A DNA stretch of 64,000 nt from Bordetella genomosp. 9 (GTDB taxonomy: Bacteria > Pseudomonadota > Gammaproteobacteria > Burkholderiales > Burkholderiaceae_B): contig NZ_CP021109.1 in assembly GCF_002119725.1 (NCBI RefSeq), positions 2,170,001 through 2,234,000 of the forward strand, read 5' to 3'. Position numbers and translations under genes: made by a program. Within the stretch, counting starts at the first letter, position 1, and each line of letters starts with the position of its first letter. Shown here piece after piece: positions 27,769 through 36,558 of this stretch. The notes beneath the pieces were generated by a model, which was given only the letters and a program-made list of their open reading frames with translations, did no database searches and was not told the DNA's origin.

Positions 27769-30700
27769 ATGGAGCGACCTGTGTCTCAGTTGTACGCCCG
27801 CGCTCGCCGTGGGACCCCCCCTGCGCAAAACAAACGGCCCGGTGCGCGCACTTTCCGCCTCACGCCCTTGCTTACCGCGCTCGTGGGTACCTGGTTTGCA
27901 TTGCCTGCTCACGCCCTCATCACAGCCGGCGCTGGCGAAAATATTCAGGTGGGCGGTCCCATAGTGACTACGGGGCAGGCCTTGCGCGCTGAGGATGGCG
28001 GAGTCATCAACGGGGATGCCACATTGGCGGTGCAAGTTTCGAGCACGGCCATGTATGCCCATGGAGCAATAGCATTGAACGGAGGGGCCATCAACCTGAC
28101 GGGAGGGGCGGTCGCTACTGACGGGCCGATGGCTTTTGCAATGGACGCGGTAGCCGGCACATTGAACGCGACAGGCACAACCATCACCACATTGGGGAAT
28201 AACAGCCACGGCGCGTACCTTTCCAGCGGTTCGACCGGCGCGTTTTCCAACGTCGTCGTGGATACGAGCGGCCGATACAGCAATGGGATCGATATATCCA
28301 GCGGATCGACCGCGGCGATTGCAAGTTCCGGGATTACTATCCGCGGGCTAGAGTCCTACGGTGTCGTTGCGCAAGGCGCGGGTTCGACAGCCACCATGAC
28401 GCAAGGCAGCATCATGCAGCTTGGCGAGCGAGGCGTCGTATATGGCGCAGGGGCGGGCGCGATCGCGGGCGGAAGTCTGGCGTTGATTGGAACCACCGTC
28501 ACGACCTCGAACAATGTGGACGCGGGGCAGGTCTCCGATCCCGGTTCGACGCTCCGTCTGGATGGGGCCGCACTCACGACGCAGGGCGACAATGGCCGGG
28601 GCGTTCACGCGTCGTCGGGCGGCGTTGCAACGCTTTCGGCGGCCAGCGTGAAGACTTCTGGCGCCAACGCCTTCGCCCTGTACTCGGAAGGCTCCGGTGG
28701 CGGCGTATCCAGTGCGATCAAAGGCGATGCGCTGGTTAGCACTGCCGGAGCCGGTGCAAGCGCACTGGCCGTCTCCAATGGCGGTGCGATCGACCTCACC
28801 GGCTCGACCGTGACGGCAGCAGCCGCCGACGCGCACGGCGTGTATGCATTTGGAGGAACCGGCGCTCCGAATGCAGTCACGTTAACCGGCTCTGAATTGC
28901 ACGCAGGCGGCGATCTCGTACGAGCGGATGGGGCGGCCCTTTCCGTTACGTTGAATGCGATGAACGATACTTCCTCGGGAAGCGGCCTCGTGTTGAATGC
29001 GTTGAATGGCGCCAACGTGAATTTGATCGTTGACGCCACTGCCTTGACCGGAGATATAAAGGCGGACAGCGGCAGCACGGCATCCGTAGTCTTGAACCGG
29101 GGTTCCGTTCTGACAGGGAGTATTGATCCGGTCTCTCTATCGATAGACGGCACGAGCACCTGGAACGTGACGGCAAACTCGAGTTTGACGTCCCTGAGCA
29201 ATGCCGGCACCATCGCTTTCCAGGCGCCTACCTCGGCCGGCTACAAAACCATTACGACCAACAACTATGTGGGCTCGGGCGGCACAATCGCCATCCATAC
29301 CTTTCTTGGCGCTGATGCCTCGCCGACGGACAAGCTGATCATCGATGGAGGGGCAGCCACCGGCGCGACTACGCTGCGCGTCATGCCAACGGGCGGCGGT
29401 GGTGCCGCCACCACGGGCGATGGCATTCAGGTGGTCGCTGCGATAAACAATGCGACGACCGCGCCGACGGCATTCGCCCTTGGCAACCGCGTTGCTGCGG
29501 GAGCGTACGAATACACTTTGCAGCGCGGTGGCAGTTCAAACGCCGAGAGCTGGTATTTGCGGTCGACATATCAGGCGCCGAGTGTGCCACCGGAAGTTCC
29601 TTCCACGCCTCCGACCGAACCTCCGGGCGGTACCCCCTCCACGCCGCCAGCCGACCCGCCCGGTGGTACCCCCTCCACGCCGCCAGCCGAGCCGCCCGGC
29701 GGTGCCCCATCCGTGCCGCCAGCCGACCCGCCCGGCGGTGCCCCATCCGTGCCGCCAGCCGACCCGCCCGGCGGTACCCCGTCCGTACCCCCTGCCACGT
29801 CGGCACAGCCGGCGGAGCTGCCCAATCTGCGTCCGGAGGTGGCGGTTGACATGGCTGTACCTGCGCTCGCCAGCCGACTGGGGCTCGCCATGCTGGGAAC
29901 ATACTGCGATCGTTATGCCGATGCACGGGACAGCAGCGGGGCAGCCTCCCTCAACTCAGCTTGCATGCCGTTTGCGGCCGACACGGACGCTGGCCGCGGG
30001 AAGGCGGTGTGGGCACGCGGATTCTACGAGAACGGATCCACGGGCAGCCGGAACGGAAGCGCCCAGCAGCGTTGGAGCTCCTTCCGCGACGACGGTCCCT
30101 CTTACGACTACGACCTATCAGGGGTGCAAGTAGGCGGCGATTTGTACCGCCTGCAACGGGACGACGGCAGTCGCGAAGTAGCCGGTCTTTATCTCGGGGC
30201 GGCTCACATTGACGGCAAGGTAGACGCGGTTTACAGCGGTTCCGCCGGCAAGACATCCATGGACGGCTATGCGCTCGGTGCGTACTGGACGCATCATGGC
30301 GCGAGTGGTTGGTATGCCGATACTGTGCTACAGGGTGTCCGATTCGAAAGCATCAGAGCAAGGTCGAGTCTGGGACAGACCTTGAAGTCGCAAGGATGGG
30401 GCGTAACAGGTTCAGCTGAAGGCGGGAGGGCGTTCCAACTCGGCTCCGGTTGGTCAGCTGAGCCCCAGGCGCAGTTGATCTATCAGTGGATTTCGATTGA
30501 TGGCGGCAAGGACGATTATGGCCAGGTCGACTTCCGATCTGTGAGCAGTGTGTTTGGCCGAGTGGGGGCACGCTTGGTCAAGTCCGCGCACACGAGTAGT
30601 GGCCGGCCCGTGAACGCGTGGCTCCGTGCCAACCTCTGGCACGGCTTCGGTTCCGATGCGAAGACGGTTTTTCGGGCCCCCGACGGAAGCAACGGCGTCG

Positions 30701-30867
30701 CACTCGAGTCACGCCTTGGGGGCAGTTGGACCCAAGTGGGTCTCGGCGTATCGGCGCAGGTCGCACGCAATGTAAGTGTGTTCGGCAGCGGCGACTACAG
30801 TTTCTCGGTGGATAGCGGTCGCGGCCACGCCGTGCAGGGTCTGTTGGGAGTGAAAGTCGTGTGGTAG
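27769..30867 (+). CDS. type V autotransporter adhesin (pertactin-like)
   Basis: A 1032-residue autotransporter. A long basic N-terminus leads to a hydrophobic signal core (LTPLLTALVGTWFALPAHA). The passenger (about 45 to 600) is a beta-helix rich in Gly, Ser, Thr and Ala, with repeated 'xxGGAIxLTGxxV' and 'GVYA/GVHA' turns. A proline-rich stalk of 12-residue repeats follows, then a beta-barrel from about residue 700 (LRPEVAVDMAVPALASRLG) to the terminal VKVVW. ATG 27769 lacks a ribosome-binding site, whereas GTG 27781 has GGAG six bases upstream and may be the true start. The gene is less GC-rich than its neighbours and is flanked by 265-bp direct repeats, suggesting acquisition. Confidence 0.9.
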   Translation: MERPVSQLYARARRGTPPAQNKRPGARTFRLTPLLTALVGTWFALPAHALITAGAGENIQVGGPIVTTGQALRAEDGGVINGDATLAVQVSSTAMYAHGAIALNGGAINLTGGAVATDGPMAFAMDAVAGTLNATGTTITTLGNNSHGAYLSSGSTGAFSNVVVDTSGRYSNGIDISSGSTAAIASSGITIRGLESYGVVAQGAGSTATMTQGSIMQLGERGVVYGAGAGAIAGGSLALIGTTVTTSNNVDAGQVSDPGSTLRLDGAALTTQGDNGRGVHASSGGVATLSAASVKTSGANAFALYSEGSGGGVSSAIKGDALVSTAGAGASALAVSNGGAIDLTGSTVTAAAADAHGVYAFGGTGAPNAVTLTGSELHAGGDLVRADGAALSVTLNAMNDTSSGSGLVLNALNGANVNLIVDATALTGDIKADSGSTASVVLNRGSVLTGSIDPVSLSIDGTSTWNVTANSSLTSLSNAGTIAFQAPTSAGYKTITTNNYVGSGGTIAIHTFLGADASPTDKLIIDGGAATGATTLRVMPTGGGGAATTGDGIQVVAAINNATTAPTAFALGNRVAAGAYEYTLQRGGSSNAESWYLRSTYQAPSVPPEVPSTPPTEPPGGTPSTPPADPPGGTPSTPPAEPPGGAPSVPPADPPGGAPSVPPADPPGGTPSVPPATSAQPAELPNLRPEVAVDMAVPALASRLGLAMLGTYCDRYADARDSSGAASLNSACMPFAADTDAGRGKAVWARGFYENGSTGSRNGSAQQRWSSFRDDGPSYDYDLSGVQVGGDLYRLQRDDGSREVAGLYLGAAHIDGKVDAVYSGSAGKTSMDGYALGAYWTHHGASGWYADTVLQGVRFESIRARSSLGQTLKSQGWGVTGSAEGGRAFQLGSGWSAEPQAQLIYQWISIDGGKDDYGQVDFRSVSSVFGRVGARLVKSAHTSSGRPVNAWLRANLWHGFGSDAKTVFRAPDGSNGVALESRLGGSWTQVGLGVSAQVARNVSVFGSGDYSFSVDSGRGHAVQGLLGVKVVW
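29599..29796 (+). repeat. 36-bp in-frame tandem repeat (proline-rich stalk)
   Basis: Five full 36-bp units plus half a unit, encoding PS(T/V)PPA(D/E)PPGG(T/A). It forms the linker between passenger and barrel in the autotransporter. As it is a multiple of three, copy-number slippage would change stalk length without breaking the frame, as known for pertactin-type proteins. Confidence 0.88.
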
Positions 30868-30995
30868 GACTCCGAGCGGGCCGCAGTCGTCTTCTTTAAC
30901 TCGCCGGTCCGGGCGGTCTGTTCATGATCAAGGGAAGCTTCAAATGAAAGCTCACCCTCGACAGCATACTGCCCGGCCCAAGCGCTGGCAGCCGT

Positions 30996-31260
30996 TACCG
31001 CACCGTCAGCGGCTGTTCCCGTCCGGCAGGTAGGGTTCGACGACGAGCGGAACGTTTCCGTGCTTGACCTGGTGCTTGACGCGGGCGGCCGCCGAGGCAA
31101 TGTCCTCGGGGCGGATGCGCACGCCTGATACCGGCGCCACGTGCAGGGCGCCGATACTCAGCGTGACGAAGGGAAAGGCGCGCATGACGCCATAGCGGTC
31201 CTCGGCCTCGATGCCGCCGCGGGCGCGTCCCGCGTCGTCGTACAGCGCGATGGCATCGCG
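30996..31260 (+). repeat. 265-bp direct repeat, copy 2 (right flank of autotransporter insert)
   Basis: This copy contains the genuine 3' end of the EAL-CBS-GGDEF gene (stop at 31006). The 128 bp between the autotransporter stop and this repeat hold no gene; they are a mixture of GC-rich and AT-rich sequence with no clear terminator. See copy 1 for the comparison. Confidence 0.9.
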
Positions 31261-32841
31261 GTTGAATTCGGCGATGATGCGTTCTGCGCGTTCGCGCCAA
31301 TCGGCGCTGCGAAAAAGGATGACGAAGTCGTCGCCGCCAACGTGGCCGACGAAATCCCGTTGCGGATCGCAATGGGCGCGGATCACCGTGGCGCACAACT
31401 GGATCATGTCGTCGCCGCGCCAGTAGCCGTAGACGTCGTTGAACGGCTTGAAGTAGTTCAGGTCGCAATAGCAGGTGACGAAATCGATCCCGCCATCGAG
31501 CAGGGTGGCGATGTGCTGGCTGATCGGGATGTTGCCGGGCAGGGACGTGAGCGGATTGGCATAGCGGGCGGCCTCGATGCGCATCTCCGTCACCGACCGG
31601 ACCAGCGCTTCGCCGGTGCCCAGCCCATGGTAGAAGCCGTCGCGCGTAATGATGAAGCCGTCCACCAGGTAGCGTTGATCCTCCGACACCAGGACGTGGC
31701 TCAACTGGTCGATGGAGGCGTGCACGTCCACCAGCACGGGCTGGTTGTTCATGAAGGTGGTGCAGGGGTCGCGGCCGAACAGCTCCCGCGAGTAGCGTTG
31801 CGCATAGTGCTCGGTGAAGTCGCGCCGGTTGATGATGCCCAGAGGCCGGTTGTCCTCGTCCACCACGGCTACGGCATGCAGGCTTTTGCGCTCGTCGAAC
31901 AGCCGGTGCACATCGTCGTTGGTGTGGCGTCCGGGCGAAACGGGCGGAGCATCCACCCGCAGCGAGGCCGCGGTGGCCCCCGTCATGCGCGCCGGCGTGC
32001 GGGACGGCGCACGCTGGCTGAGCACCTGCCGCACGGCAACCGGCAGTTCGGCGGCCAGGACTTCGCCGGGACGGCCCAGGAACCAGCCCTGGGCATACCG
32101 GATCCCCAGGTCGCGCACGACCGCCAGGTCCTCGGCCGTTTCGATCCCTTCGGCGATGGTCGGCGTTCCCAGGCACTGGGCGACCGACAGCACCGCGCGC
32201 ACCAGCTTCTGCCGGCGCTCGTCATGGGCGATGCCTTGGAAAAAGTAGCGGTCGATCTTGACCAGATCCGGTTGCGCTTCGGACCACAGCTGCAGGCTGG
32301 CATGGCCGACACCATAGTCGTCCAGCGCCAGACGCACGCCGTGCGCGCGCAGCGCACCGAAGATTTCGGTCAGAACGCGCAGGTCCGGACAGACGGGATC
32401 GTGTTCGGTCAATTCGATGACGATACGGGCGGGCTCGATGTCGGCGCCGTCCAGCAGGCGCATCGGCATCGAGGGGCCCCATTTGGCCCAGAAATGCAGC
32501 AGGGCCGACGCGGACATGTTCAGGAAAAGATAGGCGCCCTCGGCCGCAACGCTATCCTGGAAACCGCGCAGTCCGCGCGCCACGCTGGCATGTTCCAGCA
32601 GGGGATGGACGCCCCGGCGCCGCGCTTCGCCGAACAACGCATCGGGCATGTGAAGCTGGGTGTCGATCGGGCCGCGGATCAGACTCTCGTAGCCATGAAC
32701 CCGGCCTTGCGCCAGGTCGACCACGGGCTGAAAAAGGGGAGTCAGACGCCTCGCGCGCAGAATGTCGTCCAACAGCCCGGGCGGGGAGGGAGGCGCGTCC
32801 CGGCCGGCGGGCGGGACGGCGAGATGGTCAGACGCGTGCAT
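31006..32841 (-). CDS. cyclic-di-GMP protein with EAL, CBS-pair and GGDEF domains
   Basis: A 611-residue cytoplasmic protein. The EAL domain (about 30 to 270) has YESLIRG in place of EAL/ExLxR, then LNMSA, ELTEHDP, LDDYGVGHASL, KIDRYF and AEGIET, so most phosphodiesterase residues are kept. A CBS-like pair (about 290 to 420) may bind a nucleotide. The GGDEF domain (about 430 to 600) has CDLNYFKPFNDVYGYWRGDD and the active-site motif as GGDDF, a variant that may or may not make c-di-GMP. Its 3' end is duplicated at 27246-27510. Its net activity is uncertain; biofilm or motility control is the general role. Confidence 0.88.
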   Translation of the reverse strand: MHASDHLAVPPAGRDAPPSPPGLLDDILRARRLTPLFQPVVDLAQGRVHGYESLIRGPIDTQLHMPDALFGEARRRGVHPLLEHASVARGLRGFQDSVAAEGAYLFLNMSASALLHFWAKWGPSMPMRLLDGADIEPARIVIELTEHDPVCPDLRVLTEIFGALRAHGVRLALDDYGVGHASLQLWSEAQPDLVKIDRYFFQGIAHDERRQKLVRAVLSVAQCLGTPTIAEGIETAEDLAVVRDLGIRYAQGWFLGRPGEVLAAELPVAVRQVLSQRAPSRTPARMTGATAASLRVDAPPVSPGRHTNDDVHRLFDERKSLHAVAVVDEDNRPLGIINRRDFTEHYAQRYSRELFGRDPCTTFMNNQPVLVDVHASIDQLSHVLVSEDQRYLVDGFIITRDGFYHGLGTGEALVRSVTEMRIEAARYANPLTSLPGNIPISQHIATLLDGGIDFVTCYCDLNYFKPFNDVYGYWRGDDMIQLCATVIRAHCDPQRDFVGHVGGDDFVILFRSADWRERAERIIAEFNRDAIALYDDAGRARGGIEAEDRYGVMRAFPFVTLSIGALHVAPVSGVRIRPEDIASAAARVKHQVKHGNVPLVVEPYLPDGNSR

Positions 32842-32990
32842 GACTCGAGCATCGAATGAAGACCCGGTATGGTGAGGGCCGCATATTGCGGAACTGTGTC
32901 AATCTGTGACTCGCGCGCGGGCGATACACTAGCGGTTTGCGTCCGGCCTCAGCGGTTTGCGCCTGGCGCGGCATCCTTCGTTACACCGTC

Positions 32991-33617
32991 ATGAATGTTT
33001 CCTCCCGCCGGCCTCTGGGCCGCGTCGTGCTTGCCTCCGGCAACGCCGGCAAGCTGCGCGAGTTCGCCGCGCTTTTCGATCCATTGGAGATTGAACTGAT
33101 TCCGCAGGGCCAGCTCGGCGTCCCCGAGGCGCCCGAGCCCCATGGAACGTTTGTCGAGAATGCGCTGGAAAAAGCCCGTCATGCCAGCCGCCTGACCGGG
33201 CTGCCCGCGCTGGCCGACGATTCCGGGCTGTGCGTCGATGCGCTGGGCGGCGCCCCGGGGGTCTATTCGGCCCGCTACGCCAGCCTGAAGGGGGGCGAGA
33301 AATCGGACGCCGCGAACAATGCGCGCCTGATCGCCGAGCTGCGGGACCATGCAGACCGGCGCGCGTGCTACGTGGCCGTGCTGGTGCTGGTCCGGTCGGC
33401 CGACGATCCGCGCCCCCTGATCGGCGAAGGCGTGTGGGATGGCGAGATCGTGGACACGCCGCGCGGCGAGCACGGTTTCGGCTACGACCCGTATTTCCTG
33501 TTGCCGGATCTGGGCCGCACTGCCGCCGAACTGGCGCCAGCGGAGAAGAATGCCGTCAGCCATCGCGCCCGCGCCCTGCGCGAACTGCTGGCAAAACTGG
33601 ACGGCGGGGCGCGCTGA
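32991..33617 (+). CDS. rdgB: non-canonical purine NTP pyrophosphatase (RdgB/HAM1)
   Basis: A 208-residue enzyme removing dITP/XTP from the nucleotide pool. Motifs are VLASGNAGKLREF near the N-terminus, ADDSGLCVDALGGAPGVYSARYA and GFGYDPYFLLPD with the C-terminal SHRARAL. The ATG at 32991 is preferred to longer frames. It runs 21 bp ahead of hemW, the rdgB-hemW order often seen in proteobacteria. Confidence 0.95.
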   Translation: MNVSSRRPLGRVVLASGNAGKLREFAALFDPLEIELIPQGQLGVPEAPEPHGTFVENALEKARHASRLTGLPALADDSGLCVDALGGAPGVYSARYASLKGGEKSDAANNARLIAELRDHADRRACYVAVLVLVRSADDPRPLIGEGVWDGEIVDTPRGEHGFGYDPYFLLPDLGRTAAELAPAEKNAVSHRARALRELLAKLDGGAR

Positions 33618-33638
33618 CGGCCTGGGCCGGGGTTCATC

Positions 33639-34853
33639 ATGCCGATCACCATTCCTATCCGGCACGCCGCGGCCTCGGCGGTCCCGGCGCCGCGCGGCGC
33701 TTCCGGCCTGGCCAGCCTGCCGCCGCTGTCGCTCTATGTGCACGTGCCGTGGTGCGTGCGCAAGTGTCCGTACTGCGACTTCAATTCGCACGCCGCCGCC
33801 GGCGAAATTCCCGAACGGGCCTATCTTGACGCGCTGCGCGCCGATCTTGAACAGGCGCTGCCCGCCATCTGGGGGCGTCAGGTCTTCACGGTATTCATCG
33901 GCGGCGGTACGCCGAGCCTGCTGTCCGCAGCAGGCCTGGACGAGCTGCTCGCCATGCTGCGCGCCTACCTGAATCTGTGGCCGGACGCCGAGATCACGAT
34001 GGAGGCCAATCCCGGCACCGCGGAAGCCGGCCGTTTCCGCGACTACGCCGCGAGCGGGGTGAACCGCTTGTCGCTCGGCATCCAGAGCTTCGACGATGCG
34101 CAGTTGCGCGCGCTGGGGCGGATCCACGACGCCGGCCAGGCCCGGCGCGCGATCGCCATGGCGCAGGCCGCCGTCCCGCGCGTCAACCTGGATCTGATGT
34201 TCGCCTTGCCCGGCCAGTCGCTGGAGGCGTGCGAGGCGGACGTGCGGGAAGCCTTGTCATACGGCACCGAGCATCTGTCGCTGTATCACCTGACGCTGGA
34301 GCCGAACACGGTCTTTGCCAAGTACCCGCCCGAGGTGCCCGATGACGACACGGCGGCGTCCATGCAGGACCGGGTAGAGGCGCTGGCCGCGGAAGCCGGC
34401 CTGCTGCGCTACGAAGTCTCGGCCTACGCACGCGCCGGCGCGCGCTGCCGCCACAACCTGAACTACTGGGAATTCGGCGACTACCTGGGCATCGGTCCTG
34501 GCGCCCACGGCAAGCTTTCGTTCCACGACCGCATCGTGCGCGAGGCGCGCACCCGCAACCCCGAGCGCTGGATGGCCGCGGCCCTGGCCCGGGACGGTTC
34601 GCACATTGCCGAATCGCGCCAGGTCGGCGCCGATGAGCTGCCTTTCGAATTCATGCTCAATGCGCTGCGCCTGAAGGACGGGGTTCCGGCGACGCATTTC
34701 GCCGAGCGCACGGGGCTGTCGCTGGCCACGATCGCGCACCAATTGGAGGCGGCGGTCAACAAGGGCCTGCTGGATCCGGACCCGACCCGGCTGCGCGCCA
34801 CGCCCCAGGGTTGGGCGTTCCTGAACGACCTGCAAGCACTGTTTCTGCGCTGA
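33639..34853 (+). CDS. hemW: radical SAM protein HemW (heme chaperone)
   Basis: A 404-residue radical SAM protein with CVRKCPYC (Cx3Cx2C) for the iron-sulfur cluster, then GGGTPSLL, TMEANPGT, NRLSLGIQSFD and the HemN C-terminal domain (NYWEFGDYLGIGPGAHGK). HemW is related to oxygen-independent coproporphyrinogen oxidase HemN but acts as a heme chaperone; the absence of HemN's extra N-terminal part supports HemW. Its stop is at the first of two NtrC-like sites for glnA. Confidence 0.92.
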   Translation: MPITIPIRHAAASAVPAPRGASGLASLPPLSLYVHVPWCVRKCPYCDFNSHAAAGEIPERAYLDALRADLEQALPAIWGRQVFTVFIGGGTPSLLSAAGLDELLAMLRAYLNLWPDAEITMEANPGTAEAGRFRDYAASGVNRLSLGIQSFDDAQLRALGRIHDAGQARRAIAMAQAAVPRVNLDLMFALPGQSLEACEADVREALSYGTEHLSLYHLTLEPNTVFAKYPPEVPDDDTAASMQDRVEALAAEAGLLRYEVSAYARAGARCRHNLNYWEFGDYLGIGPGAHGKLSFHDRIVREARTRNPERWMAAALARDGSHIAESRQVGADELPFEFMLNALRLKDGVPATHFAERTGLSLATIAHQLEAAVNKGLLDPDPTRLRATPQGWAFLNDLQALFLR

Positions 34854-34870
34854 TGCACCAAGTTGGAACG
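34854..34870. promoter_or_regulatory. NtrC binding site (distal, weaker)
   Basis: TGCACCAAGTTGGAACG, next to the hemW stop codon, agrees with the NtrC enhancer pattern TGCACCA-N3-TGGTGCA in its left half (12 of 17 positions overall). It lies 33 bp, about three helical turns, upstream of the stronger site. Confidence 0.5.
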
Positions 34871-34886
34871 GCGCAGCCCCAGAAAA

Positions 34887-34903
34887 TGCACTATAACGGT
34901 GCG
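34887..34903. promoter_or_regulatory. NtrC binding site (proximal)
   Basis: TGCAC, seven bases, GTGCG matches the NtrC dyad TGCAC-N7-GTGCA with one mismatch. It is 41 bp upstream of the sigma-54 promoter of glnA and would act as an enhancer for phosphorylated NtrC, whose gene lies just downstream. Confidence 0.75.
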
Positions 34904-34943
34904 CAAGCGCGTATTCACCCTTCGGGATTCCCAGGGGAAAATG

Positions 34944-34959
34944 TGGCATGGATGTTGCT
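34944..34959 (+). promoter_or_regulatory. sigma-54 (RpoN) promoter of glnA
   Basis: TGGCATGGATGTTGCT has the GG (-24) and GC (-12) elements with exactly ten bases between and fits the TGGCAC-N5-TTGC pattern with one change. Transcription would start near 34970, about 45 bp before the glnA ATG. Confidence 0.8.
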
Positions 34960-35015
34960 TCTAATGCCAGTGCCAGTCGAGTTGCAGCACTCGACCTTTA
35001 TTCAACGGAGATGAC

Positions 35016-36428
35016 ATGGCAAGCCCACAAGAAGTCCTGAAACAGATTGCTGAGAACGAGGTCAAGTTCGTCGACTTCCGGTTCACCGATACCGCCGGCC
35101 GCGAGCACCACGTCTCGGTGCCGGCCCGCACGGTCGATGAAGACAAGTTCGAAAGCGGCCATGCTTTCGACGGTTCGTCGATCCCTGGCTGGAAGGGCAT
35201 CGAAGCGTCCGACATGCTGCTGATTCCCGACGCCGACACCGCCCGTATCGATCCGTTCATGGAAGAGACGACGCTGGTCATCACCTGCGACGTCGTCGAA
35301 CCCTCGGACATGAAGGGCTATTCCCGCGATCCCCGTTCGCTCGCCAAGCGCGCCGAGGCCTATCTGAAGTCCTCCGGTATCGGCGACACCGCCTACTTCG
35401 GTCCGGAGCCCGAATTCTTCGTGTTCGACGGCGTGACGTGGAACACCGACATGTCGGGCACCTTCGTGAAGATCAAGTCGGAAGAGGCCCCCTGGTCCAC
35501 CGGCACGGAATTCGAAGGCGGCAACATGGGCCACCGCCCCCTGATCAAGGGCGGGTACTTCCCCGTGCCGCCGGTCGATTCCTTCCAGGACATGCGTTCG
35601 GAAATGTGCCTGCTGCTGGAGCAGCAGGGCGTGCCCGTCGAAGTGCACCACCATGAGGTGGCCGCCCCGGGCCAGCTCGAGATCGGCACCCAGTTCAGCA
35701 CGCTGGTCAAGCGCGCCGACTGGAACCAGATCATGAAGTACGTGATCCGCAACGTGGCGCATGCCTACGGCAAGACGGCGACCTTCATGCCCAAGCCCGT
35801 GGTCGGCGACAACGGTTCCGGCATGCACGTGCACCAGTCGATCTGGAAGGACGGCCAGAACCTGTTCGCGGGCAACGGCTACGCCGGCCTGTCGGAGTTC
35901 GCGCTGTACTACATCGGCGGCATCATCAAGCACGCCCGCGCCCTGAACGCCATCACCAACCCCGGCACGAACTCGTACAAGCGCCTGGTGCCGCACTTCG
36001 AGGCGCCGGTCAAGCTGGCGTACTCGGCGCGCAACCGCTCGGCGTCGATCCGCATTCCGTACGTCGGCAACCCCAAGGCCCGCCGTATCGAGACCCGCTT
36101 CCCGGATCCCCTGGCCAACCCGTACCTGTGTTTCTCGGCCCTGATGATGGCCGGCCTGGACGGCGTGCAGAACAAGATCCATCCGGGCGACCCGGCCGAC
36201 AAGAACCTGTACGACCTGCCGCCGGAAGAGGACGCCAAGATCCCGACCGTCTGCGCGTCGCTCGAGCAGGCCCTGGAAGCGCTGGACAAGGATCGCGAGT
36301 TCCTGACCCGCGGCGGCGTCTTCACCGACGACATGCTCGATGGCTACCTGGCCCTGAAGGAGCAGGAAGTGCAGCGTCTGCGCATGACGACGCACCCGGT
36401 CGAGTTCGACATGTATTACAGCCTGTGA
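35016..36428 (+). CDS. glnA: glutamine synthetase, type I
   Basis: A 470-residue GSI that makes glutamine from glutamate, ammonia and ATP. Signatures are [46 protein letters not shown] and the adenylylation loop NLYDLPPEE with the target Tyr near residue 398, so it should be controlled by GlnE. The ATG has CGGAG upstream; an out-of-frame ATG lies five bases earlier. Expression is probably NtrC/sigma-54 controlled through the sites at 34854-34959, and ntrB-ntrC follow on the same strand. Confidence 0.97.
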   Translation: MASPQEVLKQIAENEVKFVDFRFTDTAGREHHVSVPARTVDEDKFESGHAFDGSSIPGWKGIEASDMLLIPDADTARIDPFMEETTLVITCDVVEPSDMKGYSRDPRSLAKRAEAYLKSSGIGDTAYFGPEPEFFVFDGVTWNTDMSGTFVKIKSEEAPWSTGTEFEGGNMGHRPLIKGGYFPVPPVDSFQDMRSEMCLLLEQQGVPVEVHHHEVAAPGQLEIGTQFSTLVKRADWNQIMKYVIRNVAHAYGKTATFMPKPVVGDNGSGMHVHQSIWKDGQNLFAGNGYAGLSEFALYYIGGIIKHARALNAITNPGTNSYKRLVPHFEAPVKLAYSARNRSASIRIPYVGNPKARRIETRFPDPLANPYLCFSALMMAGLDGVQNKIHPGDPADKNLYDLPPEEDAKIPTVCASLEQALEALDKDREFLTRGGVFTDDMLDGYLALKEQEVQRLRMTTHPVEFDMYYSL

Positions 36429-36462
36429 TTCACGGCTGATTTCCCGGGTGCAGCGGGGGCTT

Positions 36463-36500
36463 GCCGGCGGTGAAGGAAGCTTTGCTTCCTTTGCGCCGGC
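36463..36500 (+). terminator. nested stem-loop between glnA and ntrB (attenuator-like)
   Basis: An outer stem GCCGGCG/CGCCGGC encloses an inner stem AAGGAAGC-TTT-GCTTCCTT. There is no long U run after it, so it is more likely a partial terminator or mRNA-stabilising element lowering ntrBC expression relative to glnA. Confidence 0.5.
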
Positions 36501-36558
36501 GGGTCCCACGGGCGGACCGGGTTGCCGGTCCGCCTACCAACCGCCCCGGGTGACAACG

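Noticed and set aside
27246..31260. Composite transposon or prophage
   Set aside because: No transposase, integrase, terminal inverted repeats or tRNA site was found around the autotransporter; the direct repeats are pieces of a host gene.
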